Of a stretch of DNA of 64,000 nt, positions 11,733 through 24,384 are shown in pieces. The position numbers and the translations under genes are program-made. The DNA is from Kalaharituber pfeilii (Eukaryota; Ascomycota; Pezizomycetes; Pezizales; Pezizaceae), in the NCBI GenBank assembly GCA_015179045.1, contig WHUZ01000017.1, forward strand, positions 186,001 to 250,000. The letters run 5' to 3'. The notes beneath the pieces were generated by a model that saw only the letters and a program-made list of their open reading frames with translations, was not told the DNA's origin and made no database searches. Each line of letters begins with the position of its first letter. The stretch's first letter is position 1.

Positions 11733-11999
11733 TCATAAGCTTTGAATTGACGTAAATCTTTCTAAACTTGCTTTATATTGGTGAACCAATCTTATGTCCC
11801 CAGTTGCGATATGGATCGGTTTCTGGTTGACTTCTGTTCCTAAAACGGCTTGGAGGACGTCTAGTGTGTTTAACACGACGGTAGTCTCAGCACGCCAGGC
11901 AGTGTAGATGGTGCTGCCTAATAGGTGGGGATTGGAGAGAGGTTGAGGGGAGGTTTGTCCCCCATTCTCGGTGGTGGTAGAAGAGGATTCGCCATCCAT
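11733..11999 (-). CDS. Possible small protein, unrecognised (weak)
   Basis: An 88-residue frame beginning MDGESSSTTTENGG, followed by a mostly alpha-helical-looking segment (LLGSTIYTAWRAETTVVLNTLDVLQAVLGTE). The frame stays open upstream to about 12338, so an earlier start or a 5' exon is possible. Composition after residue 25 looks protein-like and unlike the surrounding simple sequence. No family was recognised and no splice structure could be confirmed. Confidence 0.3.
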   Translation of the reverse strand: MDGESSSTTTENGGQTSPQPLSNPHLLGSTIYTAWRAETTVVLNTLDVLQAVLGTEVNQKPIHIATGDIRLVHQYKASLERFTSIQSL

Positions 12000-14104
12000 T
12001 GTGGTGACAGGAGGTGAGGAATAAAGCTGCCATCTTGTGGGAATGCGACCAAAGTACGTCAACTCATCAGAAAAATTCGCTTTGCACTTTTCAACATATA
12101 TAATTAGACTTGATTGTTGGGAGAATAATTTATTTTCCATACCTCCTGAAAGAAAGTAACATATTAATCGATTCCATATACTGCCTCCGGTCTCGAGGGC
12201 TGAAGCAGCGATAGCTGGAGTAGCGAATGGTGGGGTAGCGAGAGGCTGAGTAATGAAAGGCAGGGGGAGGGGGTATGGCACAAGAGCAGGAGGGACGGGG
12301 GGGAGTAGTAGCGAGCCGAGTAGCGGTGGCAGTAGCAATGAAGCAAGCAGGCTTATGCCGAAACAAGTTCAAACGAAGGACATGGCTATCTGGGGGGGGG
12401 GGGGGGGGGGGAGTTTTGATGATGGGTTGCCGGATGCGCCTACCTGCTTATATGTCGTTAACTCATGCCAAGGTGTCGAGGCTACTGCCAAGGCTCAGAA
12501 TGAGAGCACCATCTTTTTAAACAAAGTTTTGCCTTTTATATGCTATTTCAGAAGCGTTCTCAAGATATGTATGGGTTATTCCTGCACAGGGCCGAGATGA
12601 GTTCACGCGGAAGCTGCGAGCGCCGGATTGCATTGCAAGCTGTTGGAGTCACGTGTATGGAAGGCCTAATCCATCCATCTAGCGCATCAAGTTGACCTAT
12701 GCCACATACTTGTACTCGTACAGGATACTGTACTCGTACTTCTAGGGTAATATCACATGTATGTAAGCTTACATTTGTAGAGCACTGGGGGGGGGAGTGG
12801 ACATCAAGGCTGCAGGGTGCACAGAGTAAGTGCTGACATAAAAGCTGTTGCCCAGAGTAGCCTGGTCGGCACGTGCAGTGCTACCTAGCGCTGGGGCACT
12901 GGGGGGCGCTCGTCGCCTGTGAGGGCCCTTGATACGCAGTCTGGGATCGATCGGCCAGAGCAGACGGACAGAATGGCATGTGAAAGCCGGACTTGGCCCG
13001 AGTTGGGAGCAACAGCAGTGCGCGACAGCGTCATATGCAATTTGCTCTGCTCTGCTCTGCGCGGCGCTGCTCTCACGGGTCTTTTCGGCCTGCGCCAGGC
13101 TCATGCGTGTATAACAATGCTACATATTGCTTTGCCGGGGGGAGTGGTAGAGCGGTGAATGCTGACAGTGGCTAGCAATTCGAGGGGCCTGGTCGGAAGC
13201 AAAGCACATACATATCATAGTTCTAATCACGCCGGGAAGTTCCACCGGGCTTCTGGACGCCAGGGCCAGGACCGGCGCCCGGAGTGTCCCCTGCTTGCCA
13301 TTCGGACGGGGTGGGCAGTGGCTGAGGCCATGTGGTCGATGTGCTGGAGGGGCATCATGACATGGTGGCTCCTGCCTGAGCTGGCTCCCGGCGGCCGCAG
13401 GCAGTATTAGAAACTCGAGCGCCGTGGTCACCAGTCCCACCCTCCCCCCCCCCAGCACGCGCACCGCCAGACGTCCCTCTCATACTAGGCACCAACTTGT
13501 CCTCCCTCCCACCTGCCTCCCTCCCACCTGCCTCCCTCCCACCTGCTCACCTGCTACCCCCCTCCCCCTCCCCCTCCCCCTCCCCCTCCCCCCAACCCCC
13601 AATTCCCAGAGACCCGCTCCCCGCTCCCCTCTCCCCCCTTGCCCCTCCCCCCTTCGCCCCAGTGCAAGCCGTACAGGTAGCCTTGCCGTGCAGCGGCATT
13701 CACACCTCACCGCAGCTCACTCTTATGCGGCCATCCGCCTAGTGCCCAACGCCCAATTCCTACTTTCATGGTGTAGGTATATGCCCCACTGGCAGATTCG
13801 AATACGACGCCCCAAGCCTCTCGCCCCGAGTGACACGAGCCCTAGCTCTTCCCCGTCGTCCCCCCCCCCCACCCCCCCCCCCCCCCCCCACACCCCGTCT
13901 CAGCATCAGTCCCATCATAAGCAGCCATCCCTCATCAGTTATCGCTGTTGAGCGCACTACATCTACCCCCTTCCCCCTTCCCCCCCGCGCCAGTGGACTC
14001 CAACCGCCAGATAAGGCTACTGAGAAGGTGCCTCCGTAGCTCCAGCCTCTTCTTCCTTCCTGTTGTCTCTCCTGCCGGGCCCAGCCCATTCTGTATAAGA
14101 AGCT
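12000..14104. promoter_or_regulatory. Gene-free GC-rich region with homopolymer tracts, upstream of the Loa1-type gene
   Basis: Contains a 20-G run (12392-12411), a CCCCCT hexamer array (about 13555-13592), an 18-C run (13872-13889) and further C-rich patches just before the start codon of the acyltransferase. Open frames here are proline- or glycine-rich artefacts of composition. Probably a long promoter and 5' UTR. Confidence 0.5.
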
Positions 14105-15398
14105 ATGGAGAAGTTTTCACAGTACCGAGATCGAGGTTCAATTCCACCCCCCCCCCCGTTGTGTTTCACCATTACACCTTTCAAAAGGTTATTTTGCTGA
14201 CATCATCGTCAATTGTCTCGACAATCAGGGACCCAAATCGCCCCGTTTCTTGAAATAGCGTCACCTAGATCGCTTTCACATCTGCCCCTCGCAGTCACCC
14301 TACTACTTCTACGATTTCCATTCTTTCTTCCACTGTGCGTGACGTATTTCGCCATTCTACAGTGGCTTCCTATCGGAAGCCTCGTGCGCAAGACTTGGCT
14401 ATGGGCCATCTTACTAGTCACCGGCGTGTGGTGGGTTGACCTGCAGGTAGAAGGGGTGAAGAAAGGGTAGGTGCACTTGCGCTGCGGCTTTTACAGTGGT
14501 TGTGCTGCACGTTGGACTGTTGAGACCAGGGAACACATTATATAAAGGCTAATTTGTTGGGGATAATAGATCATTGTCGAAGCAATCTACAAAATTACCC
14601 CGCCCAGGTACGGTCATCGTATCTAGCTTCACATCACCTATCGATGTTCTCTACCTTGCCGCTGTGTACGCTTCCCCTTGCCACTTCAAACTTGCGACGT
14701 TCTAATAACCCCAATGGTGCAGCTTCGATCCTATCTTTACAGCATCATACCCAGGCACAGAAAGGCTCGAGCGGCTTACTCTCCTTCCAGCTCTCGTTCG
14801 TGCGTTCTCGCCCCCGCTTCATGAACCACCCCCCTCAGCAAAGCTAGTCTCCCTCAGCGTCCTGCTCGCAGAAAATCCCACGCGCAGTATCGCTCTCTTC
14901 CCCGAATGTACCCCGACTAACGGCCGCGGAATCCTCCGATTCTCTCCTTCCCTCGATGACACCCCACCTAAGACGCCGATTTTTCCCATCAGCATCAAAT
15001 ATACCCCTGCAGATGTCACTACACCGGTCCCAGGATGGGCTAGTGCAGGGAAGTTCCTCTGGCGATTATTGTCCGGGACTACGCACTGCGTCAGAGTGAG
15101 GATAGCAGGCGAGATTTACAACACTGGGGCTAGTGCTAGGAAGGAAGTAGGGCGGAAAGATGACGAGGATGGAAGCTTTGATGCTGAGTATGGGAATGGG
15201 GCCAGTGGGAAGGAGAATGGGGTTGGGAGGAGAGGTGTGGAGGGGGAGTCCGGGGAGGTTAAAGAGCGTCCGCAGAGTGAGTTGTGCGAGACGGGTGCGG
15301 AGGCACTGGCGAGGATTGGGAGGGTGAAGAGGTTGAATTTGGGAGTCAGGGAGAAGGTTGGGTTTGTGGAAGCGTGGAAGAAGAATAAGACTACATAG
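14105..15398 (+). CDS. Loa1/Vps66-type lysophosphatidic acid acyltransferase
   Basis: Member of the PlsC-like family of yeast LOA1/VPS66, an acyl-CoA-dependent lysophosphatidate acyltransferase of the ER and lipid droplets that supports triacylglycerol synthesis. Exons 14105..14135, 14229..14466, 14570..14665 and 14723..15398 join in frame to 346 residues. The N-terminus MEKFSQYRDRGTQIAPFL is nearly diagnostic for the family. A membrane segment lies at about 33-58. SSFTSPIDVLYLAA (108-121) sits where PlsC enzymes have HX4D, but the His position is Phe110. FPECTPTNGRG (181-191) stands for FPEGT, with Cys184 replacing Gly. IFPISIKYTP and FLWRLLSGTTHCVRVRIA follow, then an acidic linker. All three introns have good signals, with a branch-like TCTAATAAC in the third. 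It lies 1.8 kb from the convergent kinase gene. Confidence 0.88.
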
Positions 15399-16763
15399 GG
15401 GATTGCTCTGGTTTCTATCCGCTTGCCTAAACCACGACTGGAGAGATTAGCTGGTTACTTATGAGGAGGGTTGCTATAATCATTATGATGAAAGGGAAGA
15501 AGGTTATTGAACAGTCCCATCCATTGCCATGACTGTGTGTCAAGGTTTCGAGGACTCTTTCATTTTGGGATTATGAGCTGGGCCGGAAAGCCCACGGGTA
15601 TGAACATCTTAATTAATTATTCCGTGTACCTGTCGTTACCATTATTACTTTTTTTTACTTGCTTCGTATGTAAATTTTTTTGGGGAGAAGGGTCTCGGTT
15701 GTTTGGTAAGCAAGGGGAAATCATTATCTGGTTAATTGTCGTCAAGGGGATCCATTTTGTCATATATACCTGATGCTTTTTTGTTCTCTTTTTCTTTTTT
15801 TTTTTTCTTTTTGATGTTATTTTATTCCTGAGGACCAGTAGTAGGGATAGGTAACTTATCTAATTATTTTTTTTTTTTTTTCCCCTTTTTTTGGTTAACG
15901 CTGTTGCTTGTTTTGAGGACTTGAGACAGAGCTCATGTAGGATGCATAATAGATAAAGTAGTTCATGAGACTTAAGAGCAATGTAAATACACCTACGCCA
16001 CCCCTCTATCCCTACATACGTATCTAGCGAATCTATAATCCCCCGTGAAACTCACCACATGCCAATACCTCTTACCCTCAATTCATAACAGAAACTCTCT
16101 TATATCAATCAACACCCCTGTTCATAATAAAACCCTTTTTTTCTTTTTTTTTTTTTATTGCACACAACAAAAGCTAAAAAATAAAAGTAAACATCACAAC
16201 AAATCAATAATAATGATGGAAACTTTAAAACTTATTTCCCCAGCCTCCCCCCCTCTCCCCCCCCACTCTTGTCCCCGGTCCTATAATAATAATGACAATA
16301 TTATGCCAAAGTATTTTTTAAAAAAAAAAAGAAAAGAAAAAAAAAAGTCACAACGCTACATCGGGACAGTAAAGTTAAAAAAAAAAAAAAATTTTTTTAT
16401 TCCATATGCATATAAATAACATATATATTTATGAAAAAAACTATATATATATATATATGTACTTTCGTTACAAAGATACGTAAAAAAAAAAAAAAGCCAA
16501 GTATATCATATACCCTCTCCCCCCCGCATTTTCCTTTACGTATGTTATACAGCCATTTAGAAAAAAAACATATAATAATTATCAGGGGGGACAAAAAAAA
16601 AAAAAAGAAATATGTAACACCTCCGGAAGTTAAATAAGGAGGAAAGTAAAATATGTATGCAAAACAAACCGCAGCCCACGAAACCCAAAAATCGAAGCCC
16701 AAAACCCTTGAATGAAGACAAAAAAGACAACTAACCCTATAAGATTAAAAGAAACTGAATGAC

Positions 16764-16818
<55 letters not shown>

Positions 16819-17216
16819 CATGAGCCCCGCCCCGTCTACGAATAAAAGAACATAACAAACTGGCCAACAAGAACAGGAAAGATGCTAGATATTACTCATG
16901 ACACACAATCAAAATCAAGCGAGTTCCCAATGCTTATAATTCCCCAAATTAACGTGCCACATGCTCCTTGAAGCCCCATTTGCCTTGTCTGCCCGAAATA
17001 AGTTCCATCATACCTAATCACGCAAATGAATTTCCGTAAGTAAACAAACAACACAACACAATAAGATATTCAAACAAAGAGAGAACAATATATCTCCACT
17101 CCATGATGCGAGAACCCGCATTCCAAACGATATTCCTCTTCCCTCGTTCTGATAAGGATGATATGACAAACCACCAATGAAGAAATCTAAATAGATAACA
17201 TTCGTTCTTTCTTGAA
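15399..17216. other. Convergent intergenic region, AT-rich
   Basis: Between the ends of the Loa1-type gene (+) and the kinase gene (-). It is dominated by poly-T, poly-A and C tracts, including a 48-nt A run at 16769-16816. No coding signal was found. Confidence 0.6.
16769..16816. repeat. 48-nt poly(A) tract
   Basis: Uninterrupted run of 48 A on the + strand, the longest homopolymer in the window. It sits in convergent intergenic DNA. It could be slippage expansion or the tail of an old retroposed copy; no recognisable body was seen upstream. Confidence 0.9.
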
Positions 17217-19188
17217 TCAAACATCTTCATCTATCCTCCTTATTTCCCCTTCTATTGCCTCAGAGACCCATACATCTGCCTCAACCTCCTTCAGCCCAAT
17301 TCTTCGGTTTGCACGCTTGAGTAAACCATTCACAATCTCTTTCCCACCCTGAAGCTCCATGTCGTAGGACTCTTCGTCGGCAAGCTTCAGCCACTTCCAT
17401 TCACACCTTGCAATTCGGTGAGCGGTCCTACTTCGCATTTTATTTCCAGCCCCGGGAAGTGGGTCAAATGGCAGTCGGCCTTCTAATAATGCGTACAATA
17501 AAACACCGAGGGCCCATGCGTCCGTCTGACGTCCATCATATGGCTGACCCATAAGCAGCTCTGGAGAGGCATAGTCTTCGGAACCACACCTTGTTGTAAG
17601 CATGGGGTCTGTATCGAACTCGACCCGACGGGAAAGTCCAAGGTCAGTCAACGTTATAAGCGGATGTGGGTGGTCGAACGGACGATGCGGAAGATGTGAA
17701 ATCTGCGTCGGCGTTAAGTTCATAAGGACATCTGTTTTCAAGAAAGTTAGTAAAGCCAGAAAACCTCAGGTCTCGAGTCCATACTCTCAAGTTTCACATC
17801 CCTATGAACAATCCCATTCGTATGCAAATAGCGAACTGCGCCTACAAGTTCAGCGAACAGCCTACGTATCAATGGTGGAGAGAGCAGTTCCCGATGCTCA
17901 GATGCAAGGTCAAATAGATCACCCCAGAGCTGTATGACAATACCAGCAATGCCCTTGCTGGCTGTATGCTAAACGCCTTAAGTTGGACTAAAGAAGGGTG
18001 GTCCACCGTCTTTAATATATCCAATTCTCGCTTGAGTGAGCTCTCAACCCTATCACGAGAAGCTCCACCGGCAGCACTATTTTCAACAATCTTGACAGCG
18101 ACCAAGTAACGAGGGTCGTATCCTTTGTCTCGGTCCTCTTCAGATGCCTCCTCGTCATGATGTAACCGATCCAGATGGTGGTTTGAATTATCCTCGGAGG
18201 TGGCTAGCATAACCTTGCTAAAAGTACCCTGACCCAGCAATCGGATACCTCTCCATCTCTTTATGTCGTTGCCTGGAACTGTATATGCCTCAAAATCGGC
18301 TAAGCGAGCTTTCCTGACAATGCGAGCATCCTTATCTTCGCTGACTGTGGTTGGGGCTGTATCTGTGCTTGAGACTGACGACGAGGACGATAATGATACC
18401 GCACCGGCAGGAGAAGGGGTTGATTCAGTCGTAGATTCCACTGAAGTAGCCCGGTGTCTTGCAGGTTTGGCCAAGCACTCCTCTCGCTTCATCCCAATCT
18501 CTGCATCTGCAATGCCCAAGCCTGCCACTCCCGGCTCTCCCTTCTGCGCCGCCGCCTGCCGCGTTGCTGCATTGGTGCCTGCACCGGGCACCTCTAACGA
18601 AACTTCCCCATGAGTATGGACAGTGCTATTTTGGGGCGCCGCTGCTGCCAAACCCTGGTAAACTTTTCGCTGTGATTGTACTGCCAAAGCTTGGGATAAT
18701 GGTTCGCCGGATGATGTAACAAAAACAGACTCTCCGCTATTGAAGATTGAAAGCGAGCTTCGTGACGTTGGCCTTGAGGCTGATCGGCTCCGCATGCGAT
18801 GCCATGGGCCGGGGGAGCCCCCATGCACAAGTGGCGACGGCAGCGGGGTCATTCGCGGAATGTGCTCCATTCCAGGCGATGAGGTGACCGAACTGGGTGA
18901 AAATTCAAATGAGTTTGAGCGCGATAATAAGCTTGCGCTTGGTCGGATAGGAATTGCTGTAGATGTACTATAATTTTGATTCGGAACGCGAAGTTCGCCT
19001 CCTGTTGGAGTGGAGGGGGATTCCAGCTGGTCTTTAACTGGAGTCAGTGGTGAGCGTAAGCTGTGTGAGTACGACTGCTCCGGGCACTGTATGGCCGCGG
19101 ATGTGTCTATGGAAGGTTGAAATGGGATAGGCCTTGAGTTAGGAGTAGGAATGGTGATGGGGGCTGCACAGGGCCATGGACATGGCAT
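17217..19188 (-). CDS. PRR1-type Ser/Thr protein kinase, with a -1 frameshift
   Basis: Protein kinase resembling fungal PRR1/PRR2, regulators acting near pheromone and ion signalling in yeast. Minus strand: exon 19188..17785 and exon 17731..17217, with a 53-nt phase-1 intron. About 639 residues if one missing base is allowed. The first roughly 290 residues are a Ser/Pro-rich tail. The kinase domain follows: RLLGQGTFSKVMLA (P-loop), VAVKIV (Lys), HTNGIVHRDVKLE then NVLMNL across the splice (catalytic loop), LTDLGLS in place of DFG, YASPELL for APE, and YDGRQTDAWALGVLLYALLEGRLPFD. At 17932-17935 a run of four C (G on the coding strand) is one base short of what SSGGDLFDLAS needs, which shifts the frame in mid-domain. 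Coding-like sequence (PRTHYRKLNGEPSAPPQQF) runs upstream of the chosen ATG in frame, so a 5' exon is likely missing. Confidence 0.8.
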
Positions 19189-22100
19189 AAATTGTTGTGG
19201 TGGTGCTGAAGGTTCTCCGTTGAGTTTTCTGTAATGTGTGCGAGGTCGGGCGAGGAATGGCGCTGTGATTGTCTGGATGCTGGAAGTGTGGCCATGTTGC
19301 TTGCTGTCACAACCTTTTCAATATTTCTGACCAGTATTTCTCTCTCTTGCTGAATTCAATCTATAGGGTTTATTCTATCAATGACGAAGGGCTGTATAGT
19401 AGTAGGTCCGCCGGAGAGATTGGGTTTTGTATGTGTAGCCGAAGTCCTTGTACACGGATCGACAAATGAGCCGAGAGGTTGAAGGTGGGGGGGGGGGGGG
19501 TGGTTCAGGCGAGTAGGAGTTTATCTGGAGATTAGCAGCAACAGTTAATTTCGGTTGACTTCCGATGGCAATCAGTTGCGGTGTTTCCCCCAACAGAATA
19601 AAAAAGGTCTAAAAAGGCAGGACAGAATGAATATCGCAAGCAGATCGGGCTGTCCTGGGCGCAGACGCAAAGACAAGAGCAAGTGGTAGCAGTGATGTAA
19701 GGCAGGTAGGTACCTTAATACTTATGTGAGTGATCCCTCCCAGTGTCCGTGGGGGCCGAACCGCCGGCACAACGGTCGTACTCTGGGTTTTTCTGGTGAG
19801 CAATTGCGCGGATCGAGGCAAATTCCAGATGACCATTTGGACTCAGCGGAAGAGGGCTTGATGCAGGGGGGGAGGGGGGGGGGGGGAGGACTCACAAATA
19901 GCCTACCTCTGAAAAGTGACACAAGGCTGGCTTCTTGCTTCTGACGATTACATGTTCAACTAACACAGAAGGGCCGTTTACCCTTTATTTGCTAGCGGGA
20001 GGAACCTCAACCAAAGCTCACGACATGGGGGGTGGGCCTCTTGCTGGCGAAGGGCGGGGAGGGGCGGGGAGAGCGGCGGGCGGGCGGGCGGGCGGGGGTG
20101 GGGGAGGCCCAAGTTGTGGTTCTGGGTGAGGAGATCGGGGGCCGGCGGGGCGGGGGCGCGGCGGCAGAGACGTGAGGGCGAGGGCGAGGGCGAGGGCGAG
20201 GGCCTGCTTGCGGCCGGCGGGCGCTGGCACAGGAAGCATGGAGTGCGTCTGCAGCCCAGCGCAGGCCCAGCGTGTGCGAGGCCTCTCGTCATCGAGTCGC
20301 GGCATGGCGGCTGGCCTATGGCGATGCAGCCAGCAGCGGCGGAAGCAGCGAAGGGCGACAGCAGCGAGAGCAACACCCTGCGATGGCATCCCAGCCCGCT
20401 CCCAATCATACATCCGCCCTCCGCCCTCCCCCCCCCCCCCCCCGCTGCTGTGCCTTCACAGCTTGCGCACCCCCCGTTCCCTTCCTCAGGCTCAGCGGCA
20501 GTCGGGCTCAGTGCGGATGTCTGCTAGGTATTGCTAAGGTACAAGTACGCCCCTCCCCCTCCCCCCCAATAGCGGTGCCGAGTCTAAGCATGCCCCCCCC
20601 CCCCCCCCCCCCCCGTACACTGTCGCGCAGAGTGCATTTTGAGGAGCCCCCCCCCCGCATGCTGAAATCTCAAACCTAAACGTCCACCGCACGGTCATAA
20701 GGATGTTTGTCGCGATCGCTCTCCGCCCCCCCCCCCCCCCCCCCCCCATGAGCTCCCATGCTGCAACATCACTGGCTGGATGGCAGGTTGCAACCTTTTT
20801 GGACTGGACTGGCGTTAGCACCAAGGTTCATCTTCACCTTTGCCCCACCATGACTAGGCTGATCTCACTGCTTCAACGTTCCTTACAAAGCATTTGAATC
20901 CAGGATCGTACTAGAGCGCTTCTGTACTCTATTTAGTCCCTGATGAACCCTCTGGCAGCAGACCTGCGACAGATCTAAACATTGGTATATATCCTCAGCA
21001 AGGGATGCGCGCGGCAATCTCAACAAAATAGAGAGATCAGATGGAACAAAGGCGGAATTCCCACTGAGAAGCACATCCATTAGTAAGCCTACTTTAGCCA
21101 AGTACAAGCTCCTTACATAGCAGCGTCGTTAATGATCGATTCATGTCATTTCAACAGGGCATTACCCGTATGCAAGGAGCTCTCAGCGGCGTCAAAGAAG
21201 GGAAGCTTGTTGCACAGGCGGCCAGTTCGGTCTAGAGTACAGTGAAGAGGACCCTGGCTGGGGTAATTTAATTACAGCCGATCGAAAATTGAACATGATA
21301 ACCGGACACAACAGGTGACCTCTGCTAGGCATTCCTGCTTTGCGACTTTGGACCCTGGCCTGGGAGTGCAGGGGTCGACCAGCAGGGTTTAGCTAAGGAG
21401 AAGGCAAACAGGAAACGACAAACGAAGTTCTTACTGCCCCCACAAGCTCACCTGCGACGGTGAAGGGAGTTTGATATTAATTGCATAAATCTTCTTTTTT
21501 ATGTTCATTTTCATATCCTTCCATTAACCCCTTCCAGCAGGATGTATGAATATGTGAAATTTCATGCTGTAGAGTACACCAACGCTCTGATAATCTCAAC
21601 CTTAATGGCGGATGTTAATCCGCCATGCAGACAGTCAAGCGTAACTTGACTGGGAGGGCGATGGAAGGGTCCTCAAGGTGAAGAGCTGTTGTGTCCAGGC
21701 ATCCTCAAATTGTGCGTCGTCGTCGATTTGCTCAGTCAGTGCCAGATCTGCCTGCTTTTGTCTAATTCTGTGACAATTGCAATGATAATCGCATCGTGCA
21801 ATTAGTTAAGGTTCTTGATCTTGCGGCACGCCTGGCCTGAGTTTAGTCAATGGGGTAGCTTCACGGGTATTTGCTTGGACATAGTACGCCAGCAACGCCG
21901 TGGGCATGTGCAGTTGTCCCTTCAAACGAGGGCAGTCCACATGCACTCCCACGCCGCTAGGGAAGGCTACTGTTTTGAGCTTCAGACCCGTGTATTGTTT
22001 TACGAAGCTCGCCTCCCAGAAACCTTCTTTTAAATTTACCCCCGGATAATTACAACGTGGTCACCTGGGGCTTTTAAGTTTTCATGAATCCCGCTTTGTT

Positions 22101-24384
22101 GATGGAGGTAGGCCTTGGCATGCATATGCCTAGCATACCCCCTTCCCAAACTCGAGTTCTGTGGTCGGCATATCTTTCTTCCTATCTAGGAGCCTGAGAC
22201 TCCGACAATTCAACAAGCCTGACAGTTGATCGGTGTCTACAGGATTTTAGAAGGAACTTCATTACATTTGGACTGACCAGCCATTGCTTCCTTGACAAAG
22301 CGATATCAATGAGGCTGGAGCCAGTATGCATATAAGTTAAATAGGCTATAAATATACCATTTTGTTTTTTAAGGAAAACATCCATGACTTACTTTACAAC
22401 CAAGTGAAGTAGTTCACGAATGGTGCAATGATTAAGTAAGTTACACATGATACCTACTGGTAACTTGGGAATATCTTAAGCTTTTCTGCATGCGATTGCC
22501 GCAAACAAATCACAGGCATACAATTTTTTTTTTCATGTTTTACTCTATATATTAAGAAGAAAAGAATGTTGCAGTGGAGGAAGAAAACCTAGCGATTGCG
22601 ACCTAAGTTATGGGAGTGGTGAAGGTAAAAACCATGTGCCAAAAAGATCCTAGTCTCGAGTTAGATTTAGTAGAACCACACTATGGTTACAACCAGACTA
22701 CACTATGGTTATGGTAATGCACACTACAGCTTCACTCTAAAAAGCAAGAAAGTATTGAAGCGTGCCAATTTCGAATCTGGAGAAGTGGATATGTTGTCCA
22801 GAATTGTAAAGATGTTACATATGGCTGGTCTTGTCATGATAGTGAGCTCAGCCTCAAATGGGAGTTTTTATGTTTGAAGGATTGATCGGCTTTGGTTGGA
22901 ATTTATGTGTGTTAGTGAATTTCTGATGGTGAGTCTACTGGTCTTGGCAATTTGGGGGGGTAAAGCTCTTGACTGATAATAGAGAAAGCAGAGTGAAAAT
23001 GACAGAGATGCAATAGAGGGAACAGATAGTAGTAATTAGGGGTGATTTTTAATGGTCTCCATTGAGTTGGAAAATATGAACGTATATTGAGGGTAAGGTT
23101 AGAGATGACCCTTCTCACTTTCTCCAAAAAGTATTACCCTCAAACTGCCTTCATACTTCCCAACTCAATAATATCGCCTCTTATCGCTCCGGGGCGTCGT
23201 CCTGGTCTAAATGAGCGTGCTGAAGGTTCCGTTGGTGTCATTGGCAGACCAGTAAACGTTCGCCCCAGGTGACTCAAGCAGAGAAATCCAGCAGCCTTTT
23301 CGAAACATGCAGCCTCTTTTTACGATTTACAAGTGCAACTGGCTCCCACCAAAGCTCTCTCCCTCGACCTACAAGTATCAGGGAAATCCTTTTAGCACCG
23401 TGATGTGAGCGGGGCGTGGTGGGGTGAATAGCAGGATTTCACGGCCATTCAACGCATTGGGTCCTCTACTGAGGTTGCAGGGAAAGCAATGTTAGAGAGA
23501 ACGAGCAGGTGAACAATTGGATGAGGTTGAGAAGGCTTGGCCTTTTTATTCGTTGACTATCGTAGTTATAAAACAGCGAAATCATTGGACAGAAAAATCG
23601 TTTGTAGAAAGAATGGTGAATGTTGAAACTGAAAAACATTGTAAAGGAAAGAAGAAGAAGTGAAGGGCTACAATGCTGACGAACTATATACACAAAAACC
23701 ACTCTTTGTAGACAACTCCCACACTTGCAGTGACTTGTCTCATCTATTGGCCCTACGTGCGATGGCAGTGACGTCCGAATTTGGAGCACTAGCGCACAGC
23801 TCGGTCAAGGCATTAAGAACTGGGACTGTTCACTCATTTATAAGAAAAAGAGGCTGTGATCGAGAGGATTCGAATGCGTAGAATGCAATGAAGCATCCTT
23901 CTGAGAGCTGCTGCCAATGAAGGCACTGTTGGCAAGAGCAACCACAGCATCTGGACTCATGATGCAAAGCCCCATGCGGTATTCTCGTTCCCCAAGCCAG
24001 GACATGAACAGAGTGAGATTGTCCCAGGTACAGAAAAAGTAAATTACTTTGAGGAGGCTTGCCAAGCCTGGATTTGATATCACAGACTGCCAACGAAGTT
24101 GTCACTTTTAGCCGTCATTAGGCCAAGAGTACAGATCAGGCTACTGGGTACTTTATTTGTGCAACCTCAATTCCCACACACGGCAGACCACTTCTATTTG
24201 GCAGCATAAGCCATAACCGATCCCATTTAGATTCTAACATCTCCACGTTTCTCACTTAAGCCGCCCTCAACTTCCCCTAAAATTCTTCAATTTGAATGGA
24301 TTTACTGTACTGGTAGTTCAAGTTACATGCCTCCTACGATGTATCCAGGATTATGTAGCTACCCTCAACTTCGTTGTTTAGGCA
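19189..24384. other. Gene-poor region upstream of the kinase, with C-tracts and a GC-rich core
   Basis: The first 1.6 kb is the kinase promoter side: a (GAGGGC)5 array at about 20174-20203, G-rich repeats at about 20060-20105, and four C runs at 20428-20443, 20593-20614, 20647-20656 and 20726-20747. From about 20900 onward the sequence is balanced in composition with no gene, RNA or intact mobile element that I could support. Confidence 0.5.

Noticed and set aside
13424..13951. 175-residue proline-rich frame
   Set aside because: Built on CCCCCT arrays and C runs; composition artefact in a promoter region.
17922..17935. A 14-nt GTATTG...ACAG intron at the kinase frameshift
   Set aside because: Too short to be spliced; adding a single G restores a canonical kinase sequence.
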